Positions 28,286 to 36,920 of a DNA stretch of 64,000 nucleotides are shown here, piece by piece (within the stretch, counting starts at the first letter, position 1; each line of letters starts with the position of its first letter). The notes beneath the pieces are model-generated. The model was not told where the DNA came from. It made no database searches and worked only from the letters and a program-made list of their open reading frames with translations. Origin of the DNA: Labrys okinawensis (lineage in GTDB: Bacteria; Pseudomonadota; Alphaproteobacteria; Rhizobiales; Labraceae). The position numbers and the translations under genes are program-made. The stretch spans positions 558,001-622,000 of the forward strand of contig NZ_PUEJ01000001.1 of the NCBI RefSeq assembly GCF_002982075.1, in the 5' to 3' direction.

Positions 28286-29994
28286 GCCGGCTTCATGGGG
28301 AAATGGACGCCTCTTTTTCCGCGCATGCCGTCCTCGCGGGCAGGGCCAGCGGGCCGGTGCTCGCCAGTAACGAAGCCCTGAGCTTCTGGGGCGGAGTCGA
28401 TCCGGCCAACGGCCGCGTCATCGACGTGCACCATCCGCTGCACGGCGCCTGCCTGACGGGCGCCATCCTGACGATGCCTTCCAGCAGAGGCTCCTGCTCC
28501 GGTTCGGGCGTGCTGCTGGATCTGGCCCTGAGCGGACGGGCGCCGGCGGCCCTGATATTCTCGCAGGCAGAGGACGTGCTGACCCTGGGCGCCCTGATCG
28601 CCGCCGAACTGTTCGGCAAGCGACTGCCTGTGCTGCGCCTGGCGCCGGACGCTTTCGCGGCCTTGGCACGGGCGAAGTCGGCGCGGATCAGCGAAACAGC
28701 CATCGAGGCCGACGGATTCTCGTTGCCTCTGGCGCCTCCCGCCACCGCCCTTCTCGGCCTCACCGGGGCCGACCGCGCCATGCTCGATGGGCGGGATGGA
28801 CCGGCGGTGCAGCAGGCCATGCGCATCATCTGCGCCATGGCGGCCCAGCAGGGCGCACAAAGGCTGGTTGACATCAGCCAGGGCCATATCGACGGCTGCA
28901 TCTATGCAGGGCCTGCCAACCTGACCTTCGCCGCGAAAATGGCGGAGATGGGCGCGCGCGTTCGTGTGCCCACCACCATGAACGCCATTTCGATCGACCA
29001 TGCCCATTGGCGGGAACAGGGCGTGCCGCCCTCTTTCGGCGCCCCCGCCGCACGCCTCGCCGACGCCTATGTCAGCATGGGCTGCCAGCCGACTTTCACC
29101 TGTTCGCCCTACCTGCTCGACAGCGCTCCCGCTGCCGGCGCAGCGATCGCCTGGGCCGAGTCCAATGCCGTGATCTTTGCCAATAGCGTGCTCGGCGCGC
29201 GGACGGCCAAGCATCCCGACTTCCTCGACCTCTGCATCGCCATAACGGGACGGGCTCCGCTGTCGGGCGTCTATCTCGATCAACACCGCAGGGCCCGTCG
29301 CATCATCGACATCGAGCTTCCCGACGAGGTGGACGATGCTTTCTGGCCGCTGATCGGCTATCTCGCCGGCCGCACCGCGCCCCAGCGCATTCCGCTCCTG
29401 CGCGGACTCGCCAAGGCCGGGCCCTCGCGTGACGATCTCAAGGCGCTCTGCGCGGCCTTCGGCACCACCTCGGCCGCACCGATGCTGCATGTGGAGGGCG
29501 TCACGCCGGAGGCAGGGAATGCCGCAGCCGATGACGCCGATCACGCCGTCATTACCCGCACCGACATGGCGGCGGCCTGGCAGCGCCTCAATGACGGCCC
29601 GGAACAAGTGGAGCTTGTCGCTATCGGCAGTCCGCATGCCTCACTCGGCGAATGCCGCACTCTGGCCGACGCACTCGGCGGGCGCCGGCGTCTCGCGGAT
29701 GTCGCCGTCATCGTCACCGCCGGACAGCAGGTCATCCGCGAAGCACAAGGCGACGGTACCCTCGCCCGCCTGCAGGAAAGCGGCGTGCAGGTGTTGCCGG
29801 ACCTGTGCTGGTGCTCGATTTCCGAACCGGTCTTCCCCGCCCGGACCCGTGCCGTGATGACCAATTCGGGCAAATACGCTCATTACGGCCCCGGCCTGTC
29901 CGGCCGTGTCGTGCGCCTGGGCAGCCTTGCCGATTGCGTGACGGCGGCATTGACCGGGCATGCCCCGCATCGCCTACCGCACTGGCTTTCCTGA
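28282..29994 (+). CDS. Aconitase X, fused form, probable cis-3-hydroxy-L-proline dehydratase
   Basis: 570 residues from GTG 28282 (overlapping the previous stop); ATG 28303 is the alternative. The first 150 residues are the small swivelling domain (former DUF126; [20 protein letters not shown] and [16 protein letters not shown]). The rest is the large aconitase-X domain (former DUF521), with [36 protein letters not shown] and a late GSPHASLGE. Fused bacterial members are reported to dehydrate cis-3-hydroxy-L-proline to delta1-pyrroline-2-carboxylate with an iron-sulfur cluster. The neighbouring Ldh-type reductase would take that product to proline. Confidence 0.87.
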   Translation: MSRLHGEMDASFSAHAVLAGRASGPVLASNEALSFWGGVDPANGRVIDVHHPLHGACLTGAILTMPSSRGSCSGSGVLLDLALSGRAPAALIFSQAEDVLTLGALIAAELFGKRLPVLRLAPDAFAALARAKSARISETAIEADGFSLPLAPPATALLGLTGADRAMLDGRDGPAVQQAMRIICAMAAQQGAQRLVDISQGHIDGCIYAGPANLTFAAKMAEMGARVRVPTTMNAISIDHAHWREQGVPPSFGAPAARLADAYVSMGCQPTFTCSPYLLDSAPAAGAAIAWAESNAVIFANSVLGARTAKHPDFLDLCIAITGRAPLSGVYLDQHRRARRIIDIELPDEVDDAFWPLIGYLAGRTAPQRIPLLRGLAKAGPSRDDLKALCAAFGTTSAAPMLHVEGVTPEAGNAAADDADHAVITRTDMAAAWQRLNDGPEQVELVAIGSPHASLGECRTLADALGGRRRLADVAVIVTAGQQVIREAQGDGTLARLQESGVQVLPDLCWCSISEPVFPARTRAVMTNSGKYAHYGPGLSGRVVRLGSLADCVTAALTGHAPHRLPHWLS

Positions 29995-30005
29995 GGAACC
30001 TTCCC

Positions 30006-31034
30006 ATGCGCAGCACGAAGACCATTCACGTGATTTCGGCCCATGCCGAGGGCGAGGTCGGCGACGTCATCGTCGGCGGCGTCACGCCGCCGCCCGGCGA
30101 AACCATCTGGGAACAGAGCCGCTGGATCGCCCGCGACCAGACCCTGCGCAATTTCGTGCTGAACGAGCCGCGCGGCGGCGTGTTCCGCCATGTCAATTTG
30201 CTGGTGCCGCCCAAGCATCCCGAGGCGGATGCCGCCTTCATCATCATGGAGCCGGAGGACACCCCGCCGATGTCCGGCTCGAACTCGATCTGCGTTTCCA
30301 CCGTGCTCCTGGACAGCGGCATCCTGCCGATGCACGAGCCGGTGACGGAGATCACCCTGGAGGCTCCCGGCGGGCTCGTCCGCGTCCGCGCGGAGTGCCG
30401 GAACGGCAAAGCCGAGCGTATTTTCGTACGCAATCTCGCGAGCTTCGCAGACAAGCTTGATGCAAAGCTCGAAGTGGAGGGGTTGGGGACGCTCACCGTC
30501 GACACCGCCTATGGCGGCGACAGTTTCGTCATCGTCGACGCCGCCGCATTGGGCTTTTCGCTCAAGGCCGACGAGGCCCATGATATCGCCACGCTGGGCG
30601 TCAAGATCACCAACGCCGCCAATGCAGCGCTCGGCTTCCATCATCCCGAGAACCCCGACTGGAGGCATTTCTCCTTCTGCCTGTTCGCCGGCACCGTCGA
30701 ACGCACGGCCGAGGGCTTGCGTGCCGGGGCCGCGGTGGCGATCCAGCCCGGCAAGGTCGACCGTTCGCCGACGGGCACGGCCCTGTCGGCCCGCATGGCC
30801 GTGCTGCACGCCCGTGGGCAGATGACGCTGGAAGACAGCCTCACGGCGGTGTCGGTCATCGGTTCGACTTTCACGGGCCGCATCGTCGGCACCACGCAGG
30901 TCGGGGGCCGGTCGGCGGTGTTGCCCGAGATCTCGGGTCGGGCCTGGATCACCGGCACCCACCAGCACATGCTCGATCCGTCCGACCCCTGGCCCGGCGG
31001 CTACCGGCTGAGCGATACCTGGGGCGCGCGCTGA
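30006..31034 (+). CDS. Proline racemase superfamily protein with Ser/Thr active site, possible trans-3-hydroxy-L-proline dehydratase
   Basis: 342 residues from ATG 30006, 11 bp after aconitase X. It aligns with the epimerase two genes upstream, but the first catalytic cysteine is Ser90 ([11 protein letters not shown] in place of MCGHG) and the second is Thr256 ([12 protein letters not shown]). A threonine at the second place is the mark of the trans-3-hydroxyproline dehydratases, which normally keep Cys at the first. A Ser/Thr pair rules out ordinary racemase chemistry. Context supports a dehydratase feeding the pyrroline-2-carboxylate reductase; activity remains open. Confidence 0.75.
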   Translation: MRSTKTIHVISAHAEGEVGDVIVGGVTPPPGETIWEQSRWIARDQTLRNFVLNEPRGGVFRHVNLLVPPKHPEADAAFIIMEPEDTPPMSGSNSICVSTVLLDSGILPMHEPVTEITLEAPGGLVRVRAECRNGKAERIFVRNLASFADKLDAKLEVEGLGTLTVDTAYGGDSFVIVDAAALGFSLKADEAHDIATLGVKITNAANAALGFHHPENPDWRHFSFCLFAGTVERTAEGLRAGAAVAIQPGKVDRSPTGTALSARMAVLHARGQMTLEDSLTAVSVIGSTFTGRIVGTTQVGGRSAVLPEISGRAWITGTHQHMLDPSDPWPGGYRLSDTWGAR

Positions 31035-31131
31035 CCGGCGCGCCCACGCAAGCCGTCAGCGCCGTCATTGACCCGAAACCTGCCGCCTCTATCATCGGGA
31101 ATCGACAGCGGTTTTCGAAGAGGCGGGCATT

Positions 31132-32445
31132 GTGGCAATGGCGGTCGACGGACGACCAGATCCTCTCGGGCAGCCCCATGCGCTTCCACAGTCCTCCGCA
31201 GCCGGCAAGGAGCAAGGCCCGCCAGCCAAGGAAGGAGGTCCAGCCGGCGGTTCGCCGGTCGAGGTCTTCAGCGTCTTCCTCAAGCTCGGCCTGACCTCCT
31301 TTGGCGGGCCGATCGCCCATCTCGGCTATTTCCGCGACGAATTGGTGGTGCGGCGCCGGTGGATCAACGAGGCCGGCTATGCCGATCTCGTGGCGCTCTG
31401 CCAGTTCCTGCCGGGCCCCGCCTCGAGCCAGGTCGGCTTCTGTCTCGGACTCCTGCGGGGCGGAGGTCTGCTTGGCGGGCTTGCAGCCTGGCTGGCCTTT
31501 ACCCTGCCGTCGGCCGCCCTCCTGATTGCCTTCGCGCTCGGCGCCTCGACCCTTACCGGCCCCGTGGCGACTGGCGTGCTCCACGGCCTGAAGCTGGTTG
31601 CGGTAGCGGTTGTCGCCCAGGCGATCTGGGGCATGGCCAGGACCCTCACGCCCGACAGGGAACGCGCCGCCATTGCCCTGGCGGCCGTCATCCTCACCGC
31701 CCTCACGGCAGGCTCGTTCGGCCAGATCGCCGCCATCGCGATCGGGGCGCTCGCCGGGATCTGGCTCTGCCGTATCGAAAAAAGCGCCGCGATCGGCCGC
31801 CTCGGCGTTGCGGTATCGCGGCGCAAGGGCGCCATCGCCCTGGCCCTGTTCGCGGCATTTCTCCTCATTCCTGCCGTTCTCGTGGGCGCGACCGGCCCGG
31901 ATACGGCTCTTTCACGCGCAATCGCTCTGTTCGACGCCTTCTACCGCTCCGGAGCGCTGGTCTTTGGCGGCGGCCATGTCGTCCTGCCGCTGCTACAGGC
32001 GGAGGTGGTAGCGCCCGGCTGGGTCGGCAACGAGGCTTTCCTCGCCGGCTATGGCCTGGCCCAGGCTGTGCCGGGGCCGCTTTTCACCTTCGCCGCCTAT
32101 CTCGGCGCCGTCATGGCGCCCGCGCCCAACGGCATTGCCGGCGCTCTGCTCGCGCTGATCGCCGTCTTCGCGCCGGGCCTCCTGCTGGTCTATGGCATGC
32201 TGCCCTTTTGGGACAGGTTGCGGCTGCGCCCCACGGCACAGGCTGCCATGCGTGGCGCCAACGCCGCCGTCGTCGGCATTCTTGCCGCGGCCCTCTATAG
32301 CCCCGTCTGGACCAGCGCCGTGCTCTCGCCGCGGGACTTTGCGCTCGCGCTCGCCGGCTTCCTGCTGCTGACGGTGTGGAAAACCCCGCCTTGGATCGTC
32401 GTCGCCTTGCTGTCCGGCGCAGGTGCGTTGCTCACCCTGGTCTGA
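31132..32445 (+). CDS. chrA: Chromate ion transporter, two-domain ChrA type
   Basis: 437 residues from GTG 31132, or ATG 31138. It has two tandem CHR domains: the first (about 40-210) with FLKLGLTSFGGPIAHLGYF and FLPGPASSQVGFCLG, the second (about 245-437) with SGALVFGGGHVVLPLLQAE and AQAVPGPLFTFAAYLG. Both halves are strongly hydrophobic. Long-chain members export chromate, but many are uncharacterised. It lies 97 bp after the racemase-family gene, so it may or may not belong to that operon; no link to hydroxyproline is evident. Confidence 0.9.
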   Translation: MAMAVDGRPDPLGQPHALPQSSAAGKEQGPPAKEGGPAGGSPVEVFSVFLKLGLTSFGGPIAHLGYFRDELVVRRRWINEAGYADLVALCQFLPGPASSQVGFCLGLLRGGGLLGGLAAWLAFTLPSAALLIAFALGASTLTGPVATGVLHGLKLVAVAVVAQAIWGMARTLTPDRERAAIALAAVILTALTAGSFGQIAAIAIGALAGIWLCRIEKSAAIGRLGVAVSRRKGAIALALFAAFLLIPAVLVGATGPDTALSRAIALFDAFYRSGALVFGGGHVVLPLLQAEVVAPGWVGNEAFLAGYGLAQAVPGPLFTFAAYLGAVMAPAPNGIAGALLALIAVFAPGLLLVYGMLPFWDRLRLRPTAQAAMRGANAAVVGILAAALYSPVWTSAVLSPRDFALALAGFLLLTVWKTPPWIVVALLSGAGALLTLV

Positions 32446-32561
32446 TCCAATGACGTGGAGGTCAAACATCGCAGTCGCCGGCATCCGAGCGCACGACATC
32501 ACGCTCGCTTCCAGCCGCTTCCCCTGAGATCCGTTGTCATTGCATGCGGCGGTGGAGGCGG

Positions 32562-32807
32562 CTACTCGTCGCCGGCGTCATCGGCCCTGCGGCGGTCGAT
32601 CACCGCCTGCACCTGGGTGAAGTCGGACGGGGCCATCGACAGCCCTTCGATCTTGTCGCTGCCGAGTTGATTGACGGTCGCACGCAGCTCTCTCACCGGC
32701 ACGACCTGCACGTCGCCGCCGCGCAGCATGATCGCCACTGTCCCCGGCTCGACCAGATCGCTGGCGACAATGCCGAGGCCGTCCAACAAGATTACTTCAC
32801 CGGTCAC
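32562..32807 (-). CDS. Small hypothetical protein
   Basis: 81 residues from a GTG at 32807 with a good GGGGAGAG ribosome site on the minus strand. The protein (TGEVILLDGLGIVASDLVEPG, then VQVVPVRELRATVNQLGSD) is soluble, alternating beta and alpha, and ends in an acidic-basic helix (VQAVIDRRRADDAGDE). I do not recognise a family. It is convergent with chrA and borders dispersed-repeat copy B on its upstream side, which may hold its promoter. Confidence 0.55.
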   Translation of the reverse strand: MTGEVILLDGLGIVASDLVEPGTVAIMLRGGDVQVVPVRELRATVNQLGSDKIEGLSMAPSDFTQVQAVIDRRRADDAGDE

Positions 32808-32821
32808 GCATCACTCTCCCC

Positions 32822-32922
32822 TCGAGCAAAACGCGTTCAGGTGTGAACGCCAATTTACCCTGAGTCTTTGTTTCGACGCGTCTTTGCGATTCCGGGTGCC
32901 TCCGTCCAATCGCAAAACGCTC
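32822..32922 (-). repeat. Dispersed ~100-bp repeat, copy B (reverse)
   Basis: Read on the minus strand it matches copies A and C throughout: AGAGCGTTTTGCGATT, the shared CGCAAAGACGCGTCGAAACAA block, the hairpin GCGTTCA-CACC-TGAACGC and GTTTTGCTC. Compared with copy A the loop-closing pair has changed from G-C to A-T while pairing is kept, suggesting selection on the folded form. Confidence 0.85.
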
Positions 32923-33221
32923 TGGGCAACGCCCCTTATCGAGCCGCCGGCACGAACAGGGGAAGTCCGCAAGATACCAGACATTTACAAGGTTGCCCCG
33001 CTCGGCCTCTCCATGCGCCTACCATAAGGGGATCGGGAGAGTGTACCAACCTTTTAAAGACCGTCGCGTCGTGCAAGCCAGTCACGCGACAACGTCATCG
33101 CAGGGAGAGCCCTGCTGCAAAACCGGCGGAGGATGGGCGGCCTATCTTGCTCCGGTGCCTCTGCGATTGAAAGAACGCACCGGTGGCGCGCCGAAACAAA
33201 GGGCCGGTGCCGAAGTGCTTT
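32923..33221. other. Non-coding stretch between repeats
   Basis: About 300 bp with no convincing gene. Open frames here lack ribosome sites and have odd composition. Around 33165-33205 the text GCGATTGAAAGAACGC..GCGCGCCGAAACAAAGGG echoes the central block of the dispersed repeats and may be a decayed copy. Confidence 0.4.
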
Positions 33222-33300
33222 TTTACGAGCCACGCCTTGCGCCATCCCCTTGTTTCAACACATTTCTCAATCGAAAAGCCAGCCGGCTTTTCTGGAAAAC
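33222..33300 (-). repeat. Dispersed repeat, diverged copy E (reverse)
   Basis: Reading the minus strand, 33280-33263 gives an 18-base exact match to copy D at 40830-40847 (GGCTTTTCGATTGAGAAA), followed by a TGAAACAAGG block equivalent to the centre of copies A-C. A hairpin AAAAGCC-GGCT-GGCTTTT lies at the same edge. The far end is too diverged to delimit. Confidence 0.5.
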
Positions 33301-33305
33301 CCCCT

Positions 33306-33408
33306 ATAGCGCTTTGCGATCGGACGAAGTCACGCTGAATCGCAAAGACGCGTCATAACAATGAGTTAGAGAAATAAAGCGTTCATGCTGGAACGCGCTT
33401 TGCTCTAG
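33306..33408 (+). repeat. Dispersed ~100-bp repeat, copy C
   Basis: Nearly collinear with copy A: GCGCTTTGCGATCGGACG, AATCGCAAAGACGCGTCATAACAA in two blocks, GAGTTAGAG, then GCGTTC-ATGCTG-GAACGC and GCTTTGCTCTAG. Its end supplies the stop codon of the mucR gene (33405-33407 on the minus strand), so it was inserted against, or partly replaced, the end of that gene. Confidence 0.85.
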
Positions 33409-33866
33409 GCATTGCTCTTCTTGGCCTTGCCGCGCGCAGCGCGGACCGGGGTTTTCTCCTTGGTCTGGCGACCTTGCTGACCCAGACCGAGTTCCTTCGC
33501 CAGCCGTGAGCGATGGGCCGAGTAATTCGGGGCCACCATGGGATAATCGGCGGGCAACCCCCATTTTTCCCGGTATTGCTCCGGCGTCATGTCATAGGCG
33601 CTGCGCAGATGCCGGCTCAGCGACTTGAACTTGCGACCATCTTCAAGACAGATGATGAAGTCGGGCGTGATGGACTTCTTGATCGGCACCGCCGGCGCTG
33701 CCGCGGCGACGGGTTCGACCGGCTTTCCAGTGTTCAGATCGCTCAGTCGTCCATGTACCGATCGTATGAGTTCGGAAAGGGAGGAGGAGGAGACCTGATT
33801 ATTTGCCACATAGGCAGAGACGATATCGACCGTCAGGTCGACCAGCTTCGTGTCAGCTTCAAGCAC
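33405..33866 (-). CDS. mucR: Ros/MucR family transcriptional regulator
   Basis: 153 residues. MucR proteins are zinc-finger regulators of surface polysaccharide, motility and symbiosis genes in Hyphomicrobiales. The family core is clear: FIICLEDGRKFKSLSRHL, DMTPEQYREKWGLP and YPMVAPNYSAHRSRLAK. The N-terminal helix (LVDLTVDIVSAYVANNQVS) is the oligomerisation part. The C-terminus is basic (GKAKKSNA), normal for the family. Its stop codon lies at the edge of repeat copy C. Confidence 0.95.
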   Translation of the reverse strand: MLEADTKLVDLTVDIVSAYVANNQVSSSSLSELIRSVHGRLSDLNTGKPVEPVAAAAPAVPIKKSITPDFIICLEDGRKFKSLSRHLRSAYDMTPEQYREKWGLPADYPMVAPNYSAHRSRLAKELGLGQQGRQTKEKTPVRAARGKAKKSNA

Positions 33867-34254
33867 GTTGAGCCACTTTCATTGTTGTGTTCATTTCAAG
33901 GTGAGTGAAGTTTTCTTAGTGACCGCAGCGTTGTGGACCCTATTGCTACGGTGAGTCCGGAACTCTCAAGCAAATTATGATCCATGTAAAGCCAGCTTTA
34001 GAAAGTCTTGAGGCCTATCCTCAGGCAACATCGACAGTTCTGGCAATTCGATGGGCTGGGCTGACGGCCGCCCTAGATAAGACTGTCGATATGCTTAAGA
34101 AAGAGGCAGCCGTTCCCTTTGCCGGGCATACGGGCTCTGTCGGCGGCAGTCGGCAGCGATGGCGGATACGAGCTTCGCGATGCGATAACCGTCGGACCTC
34201 GGCCTCCGCCTCAGGCGGGGCGCGAATTCTCAGGCACGGCGAGGCAGGCCGGCG
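33867..34254. other. Gap upstream of mucR without a convincing gene
   Basis: 388 bp. The AT-rich left part (33870-33960) should hold the mucR promoter. A plus-strand frame from 33977 starts in a protein-like way (MIHVKPALESLEAYPQ, then a helix LTAALDKTVDMLKKEA) but turns into arginine-serine-rich text after about 50 codons. It may be the remnant of a small gene. Confidence 0.35.
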
Positions 34255-34725
34255 TCAGCGCTGGCAGCGCCAATAGCGATGCCCGTCCCTGGTATAGTAG
34301 ATGCGATGGCACCCGACGGCACTTGTCGGCTTGCGGGCAGCCTGCCGACGGGCTTCGCTGGGCGGCGCCGGAGGCGGCGCGGGCGGCGTTTCGGGGGCTT
34401 CCGCCACTTCAGCGGGAGCCGAACCGATCGGCAGCAGTTCCTGCAAAGCCCGCAGACGCACCCCTACGACCTTTGCGATCTGACGGGCATCCTCCTCCTC
34501 GCAGGCAAGCTTGGTGAGCTGGGTAAGGGCGGACATCTGACCGATCACCAACGCGGCCTGCGCCGGCGCGACCGGCAGGGCCCCCCGCTCGATGCGCATG
34601 AAGTCCATATTCGCAGAGACCAATGCACGCTTGATGTCGCTGCAGTTGGCACCATCGGCCAGGGCCGGCGCGATGCCAAAGCAGGCGATCAGGCCAGCGC
34701 AAGACAAGGCGAAAGCAATCCTCAT
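34255..34725 (-). CDS. Secreted hypothetical protein
   Basis: 156 residues. An N-terminal signal peptide (RIAFALSCAGLIACFGIAP, cleavage near ALA-DG) directs it to the periplasm. The mature part has a helical domain with two conserved-looking cysteines (NCSDIKRALVSANMDF and LTKLACEEEDARQIAKVV), a proline-rich linker (PPAPPPAPP) and a basic tail with CHRIYYTRDGHRYWRC, a short module seen at the end of many rhizobial secreted proteins. I do not recognise a named family or function. Confidence 0.72.
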   Translation of the reverse strand: MRIAFALSCAGLIACFGIAPALADGANCSDIKRALVSANMDFMRIERGALPVAPAQAALVIGQMSALTQLTKLACEEEDARQIAKVVGVRLRALQELLPIGSAPAEVAEAPETPPAPPPAPPSEARRQAARKPTSAVGCHRIYYTRDGHRYWRCQR

Positions 34726-35231
34726 TGGTCAACTCTCCAGATCGGAGAGCGATATTGACGACTTTCTCAGAACCGTTCAATCGGCGGGCCACCATAACGG
34801 CAGTATTCCTGGCAATTATGAGCCTGGGCCAAGCCTTCGCTGCGGCAGATCACGCCTGCGCGGCCTCCCCGAGCAAAGCGCTGGTTAGAAAAGCCATGTT
34901 TGGCGGAGCGACGGTAGCGGCGCCCGGCTGGAGCAAGGTGCGATTTCGGCGAAATGCACCTCCCTCTCCAAAGCTTGGCTGCGACCCGTTTGTCCAGCCG
35001 AGAAGTTCAGTCGGGTTCCTGGAAGCTCGCCGGGCAGCACCGAGTTCCTTGGGTGCTATCGCGCTCGTCTCACGCGACAGCCACACTTATTCGCTGCCCT
35101 CGCAGATCGGGGTCGGCCGTGGCGGCGGCGCGGGATGGTCGAGCTTGTATTGCGCCAAGACCGGCTCGAGCGTTTGTCTCGACCAATATTTGGGCGCGCC
35201 GATCTCCTTTAGACAGGAAGCGTTCCAATAG
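34725..35231 (+). CDS. Doubtful open frame with signal-like N-terminus
   Basis: 168 codons. Residues 20-42 look like an export signal (RRATITAVFLAIMSLGQAFA before AADHACAA), but the rest is low in secondary-structure pattern, and the last 145 bases are antisense to the transpeptidase-like gene that ends at 35087. The 360 bp between the two flanking minus-strand genes otherwise hold nothing I can identify. This could be a decayed secreted-protein gene. Confidence 0.25.
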   Translation: MVNSPDRRAILTTFSEPFNRRATITAVFLAIMSLGQAFAAADHACAASPSKALVRKAMFGGATVAAPGWSKVRFRRNAPPSPKLGCDPFVQPRSSVGFLEARRAAPSSLGAIALVSRDSHTYSLPSQIGVGRGGGAGWSSLYCAKTGSSVCLDQYLGAPISFRQEAFQ

Positions 35232-36103
35232 AGCCCGACCCTGGCAGGCGACTGGCCGGCCGCCACGGCTCGGGCGACATTGCCGACATCGGCGGCTTCC
35301 GGATAGAGATAGAGTGTGGTCGGATCGTCCTTCACCATGGACAGGATCTGCCTCACGTCCCCAAGAGACCAGCTCGTGCAGCCATTGCTGCGCCCGCCGG
35401 CATAGTCCACCAGCTTGCCGAACGGAACGTAGCCATCCTGGTTCGCATAGGGGCTGCTCGGAGCTTTGCGCAAGCACACGCCTTTCAGGGCGACGGCGGC
35501 ATGGCCGCCGATTGCGCGCTGGCGGGCATTGGCTGTCTCGCCTATGCCGTCGAACTGCACGAAGGATCGCAGGAACGCCGCATCCTGGTTCGCCGCCACG
35601 CGATAATAGCCCTTGAACGAGGTCTTGGTTTCGGCAGTCACATAGGAACCGCCGGTCGTCAGTTCCGAATCCTGGGCATTGCCGAAATGCCTGGCGCAGC
35701 GCCGCCCATTGGCGAAATCCGCCACGCCTCTGAGATTGCGGCCGCCGCCATGCCCGGCCGAGATGGCCCGGAAGGAATGCTGGGATTCGCAGATGATGTA
35801 GAAACGTCCACCCGAACTGCCGGGATCGTTGGGGCGCGTCGCATCCATGGCGAAATAGCAAGGATTGCTCACGATTCCCTGGCTCGCTTTCTGGATATAA
35901 AGCGCGCGCGCCCTTTGCAGGACCGGCAAGGCGATCTGGCCCGGCCCCTCCCCGACATAGGGCATCAGCCAGGCGGGAATGCCGGCAGCCTGCCCTGCGG
36001 CCAAAGCCCCGCCCGAGCCGGCGCCGATCACGGCGACAGCGAGGGACAGGCAGGCGATGCCTACGCCCCTTGCCAGCCCGGATTGCAGCCGTGCCGAGAT
36101 CAT
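35087..36103 (-). CDS. Murein L,D-transpeptidase catalytic domain protein (YkuD_2 type)
   Basis: 338 residues from ATG 36103, which places a signal peptide first (GVGIACLSLAVAVIGAG, cleavage near ALA-AG); the frame is open to 36307, with other ATGs at 36145 and 36193. The periplasmic domain has the YkuD_2 layout: SSGGRFYIICESQHSFRAIS, SAGHGGGRNLRGVADFANG, IGGHAAV and the active-site GGRSNGCTSW with the catalytic cysteine. Such proteins are thought to act on peptidoglycan cross-links or lipoprotein attachment. The C-terminal 70 residues are outside the domain. Confidence 0.8.
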   Translation of the reverse strand: MISARLQSGLARGVGIACLSLAVAVIGAGSGGALAAGQAAGIPAWLMPYVGEGPGQIALPVLQRARALYIQKASQGIVSNPCYFAMDATRPNDPGSSGGRFYIICESQHSFRAISAGHGGGRNLRGVADFANGRRCARHFGNAQDSELTTGGSYVTAETKTSFKGYYRVAANQDAAFLRSFVQFDGIGETANARQRAIGGHAAVALKGVCLRKAPSSPYANQDGYVPFGKLVDYAGGRSNGCTSWSLGDVRQILSMVKDDPTTLYLYPEAADVGNVARAVAAGQSPARVGLYWNASCLKEIGAPKYWSRQTLEPVLAQYKLDHPAPPPRPTPICEGSE

Positions 36104-36414
36104 CGTCCTGAAGTGTAACCCGAAAGCCGCTACCGGGTCGTCCATCCTGCGGGTGCGAGGGGTCGCCTGGGCCGTGTGCGCCAATCGAGCCATCGTGAGT
36201 TCTTTCCCTCTTCTCGCCGAGCCGGCTCGCGAAGAAGACGCAGCACCAGGTGATGCGAAGACCAGGCAAGCATGGCCGTAATCGGCATGGGCAACGCTAG
36301 CGTGCAAGCGTTACGTTTCCTTTACCCGCTTTGCATGTCGGCAGAGGACGGCAAATTGATGGAGAGCCTGCATTGCGGTGCGAGGAAGCAGAACTTCCCT
36401 GGTAAGGCCAGGCC

Positions 36415-36624
36415 TCAGCAAAGCTTCAGCGTGTCCGCCTTCGAACTTCCCGTCCGGTTGTCGACGACCAGTTCGAAGCTCACCTTTTGCCCTTCTCGCA
36501 GCTCACCGAGGCCAGCGCGCGTCACGGCGGTAATGTGAACGAAGATATCCCGACTGCCATTGTCCGGTGCGATGAAGCCGTAGCCCTTGATGGGATCGAA
36601 CCACTTGACAGTACCAGTGCTCAT
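36415..36624 (-). CDS. Cold-shock protein, CspA family
   Basis: 69 residues from ATG 36624, which has a strong GGAGGAGG site; the open frame continues upstream to 36795 but is not family-like. The OB fold carries both RNA-binding motifs, KGYGFI and DIFVHI, with TGTVKWFDPIKGYGF at the start. It binds single-stranded RNA and helps translation in the cold or other stress. The start is 296 bp from the next gene; that gap shows an imperfect ACCGCCAGT inverted repeat at about 36808-36852 and nothing else. Confidence 0.95.
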   Translation of the reverse strand: MSTGTVKWFDPIKGYGFIAPDNGSRDIFVHITAVTRAGLGELREGQKVSFELVVDNRTGSSKADTLKLC

Positions 36625-36920
36625 GCCGAGCCTCCTCCCAGAGGCTTCAATCCCGGCTTTCGGAACCGCTTCGTTCGGATCGCCGCGCACAATGTCCCCG
36701 GCAAGGTGCCGGCAGACTATTCCCCGTGGTACAGGCAAGCGGCTGTCCGTCTCCGCTCCATTCAGAAAGAGCCCGACGCTTCGAACGCCGGGCAAGGTTG
36801 TTTCTTAGGACCGTGTCACCCGCCAGTTCCTCCTAAGGCAGGCACTGGCGGTATCTCCACTGTCGCATAAGCTCGTGATTTCGCCGTGACTGTAAAGAAC
36901 GGCCGATCGCGGCGGATGGT

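Noticed and set aside
31132..32445. Chromate transporter as part of the hydroxyproline pathway
   Set aside because: It is 97 bp downstream and on the same strand, but no known member carries amino acids; it is kept as a separate neighbour.
32993..33358. 121-codon plus-strand frame between the repeats
   Set aside because: It runs through repeat copies C and E, has no ribosome site, and its composition is not protein-like.
36104..36307. Long N-terminal extension of the YkuD_2 protein
   Set aside because: Starting at 36103 puts the signal peptide first; the 68 extra codons upstream have no domain or export feature.
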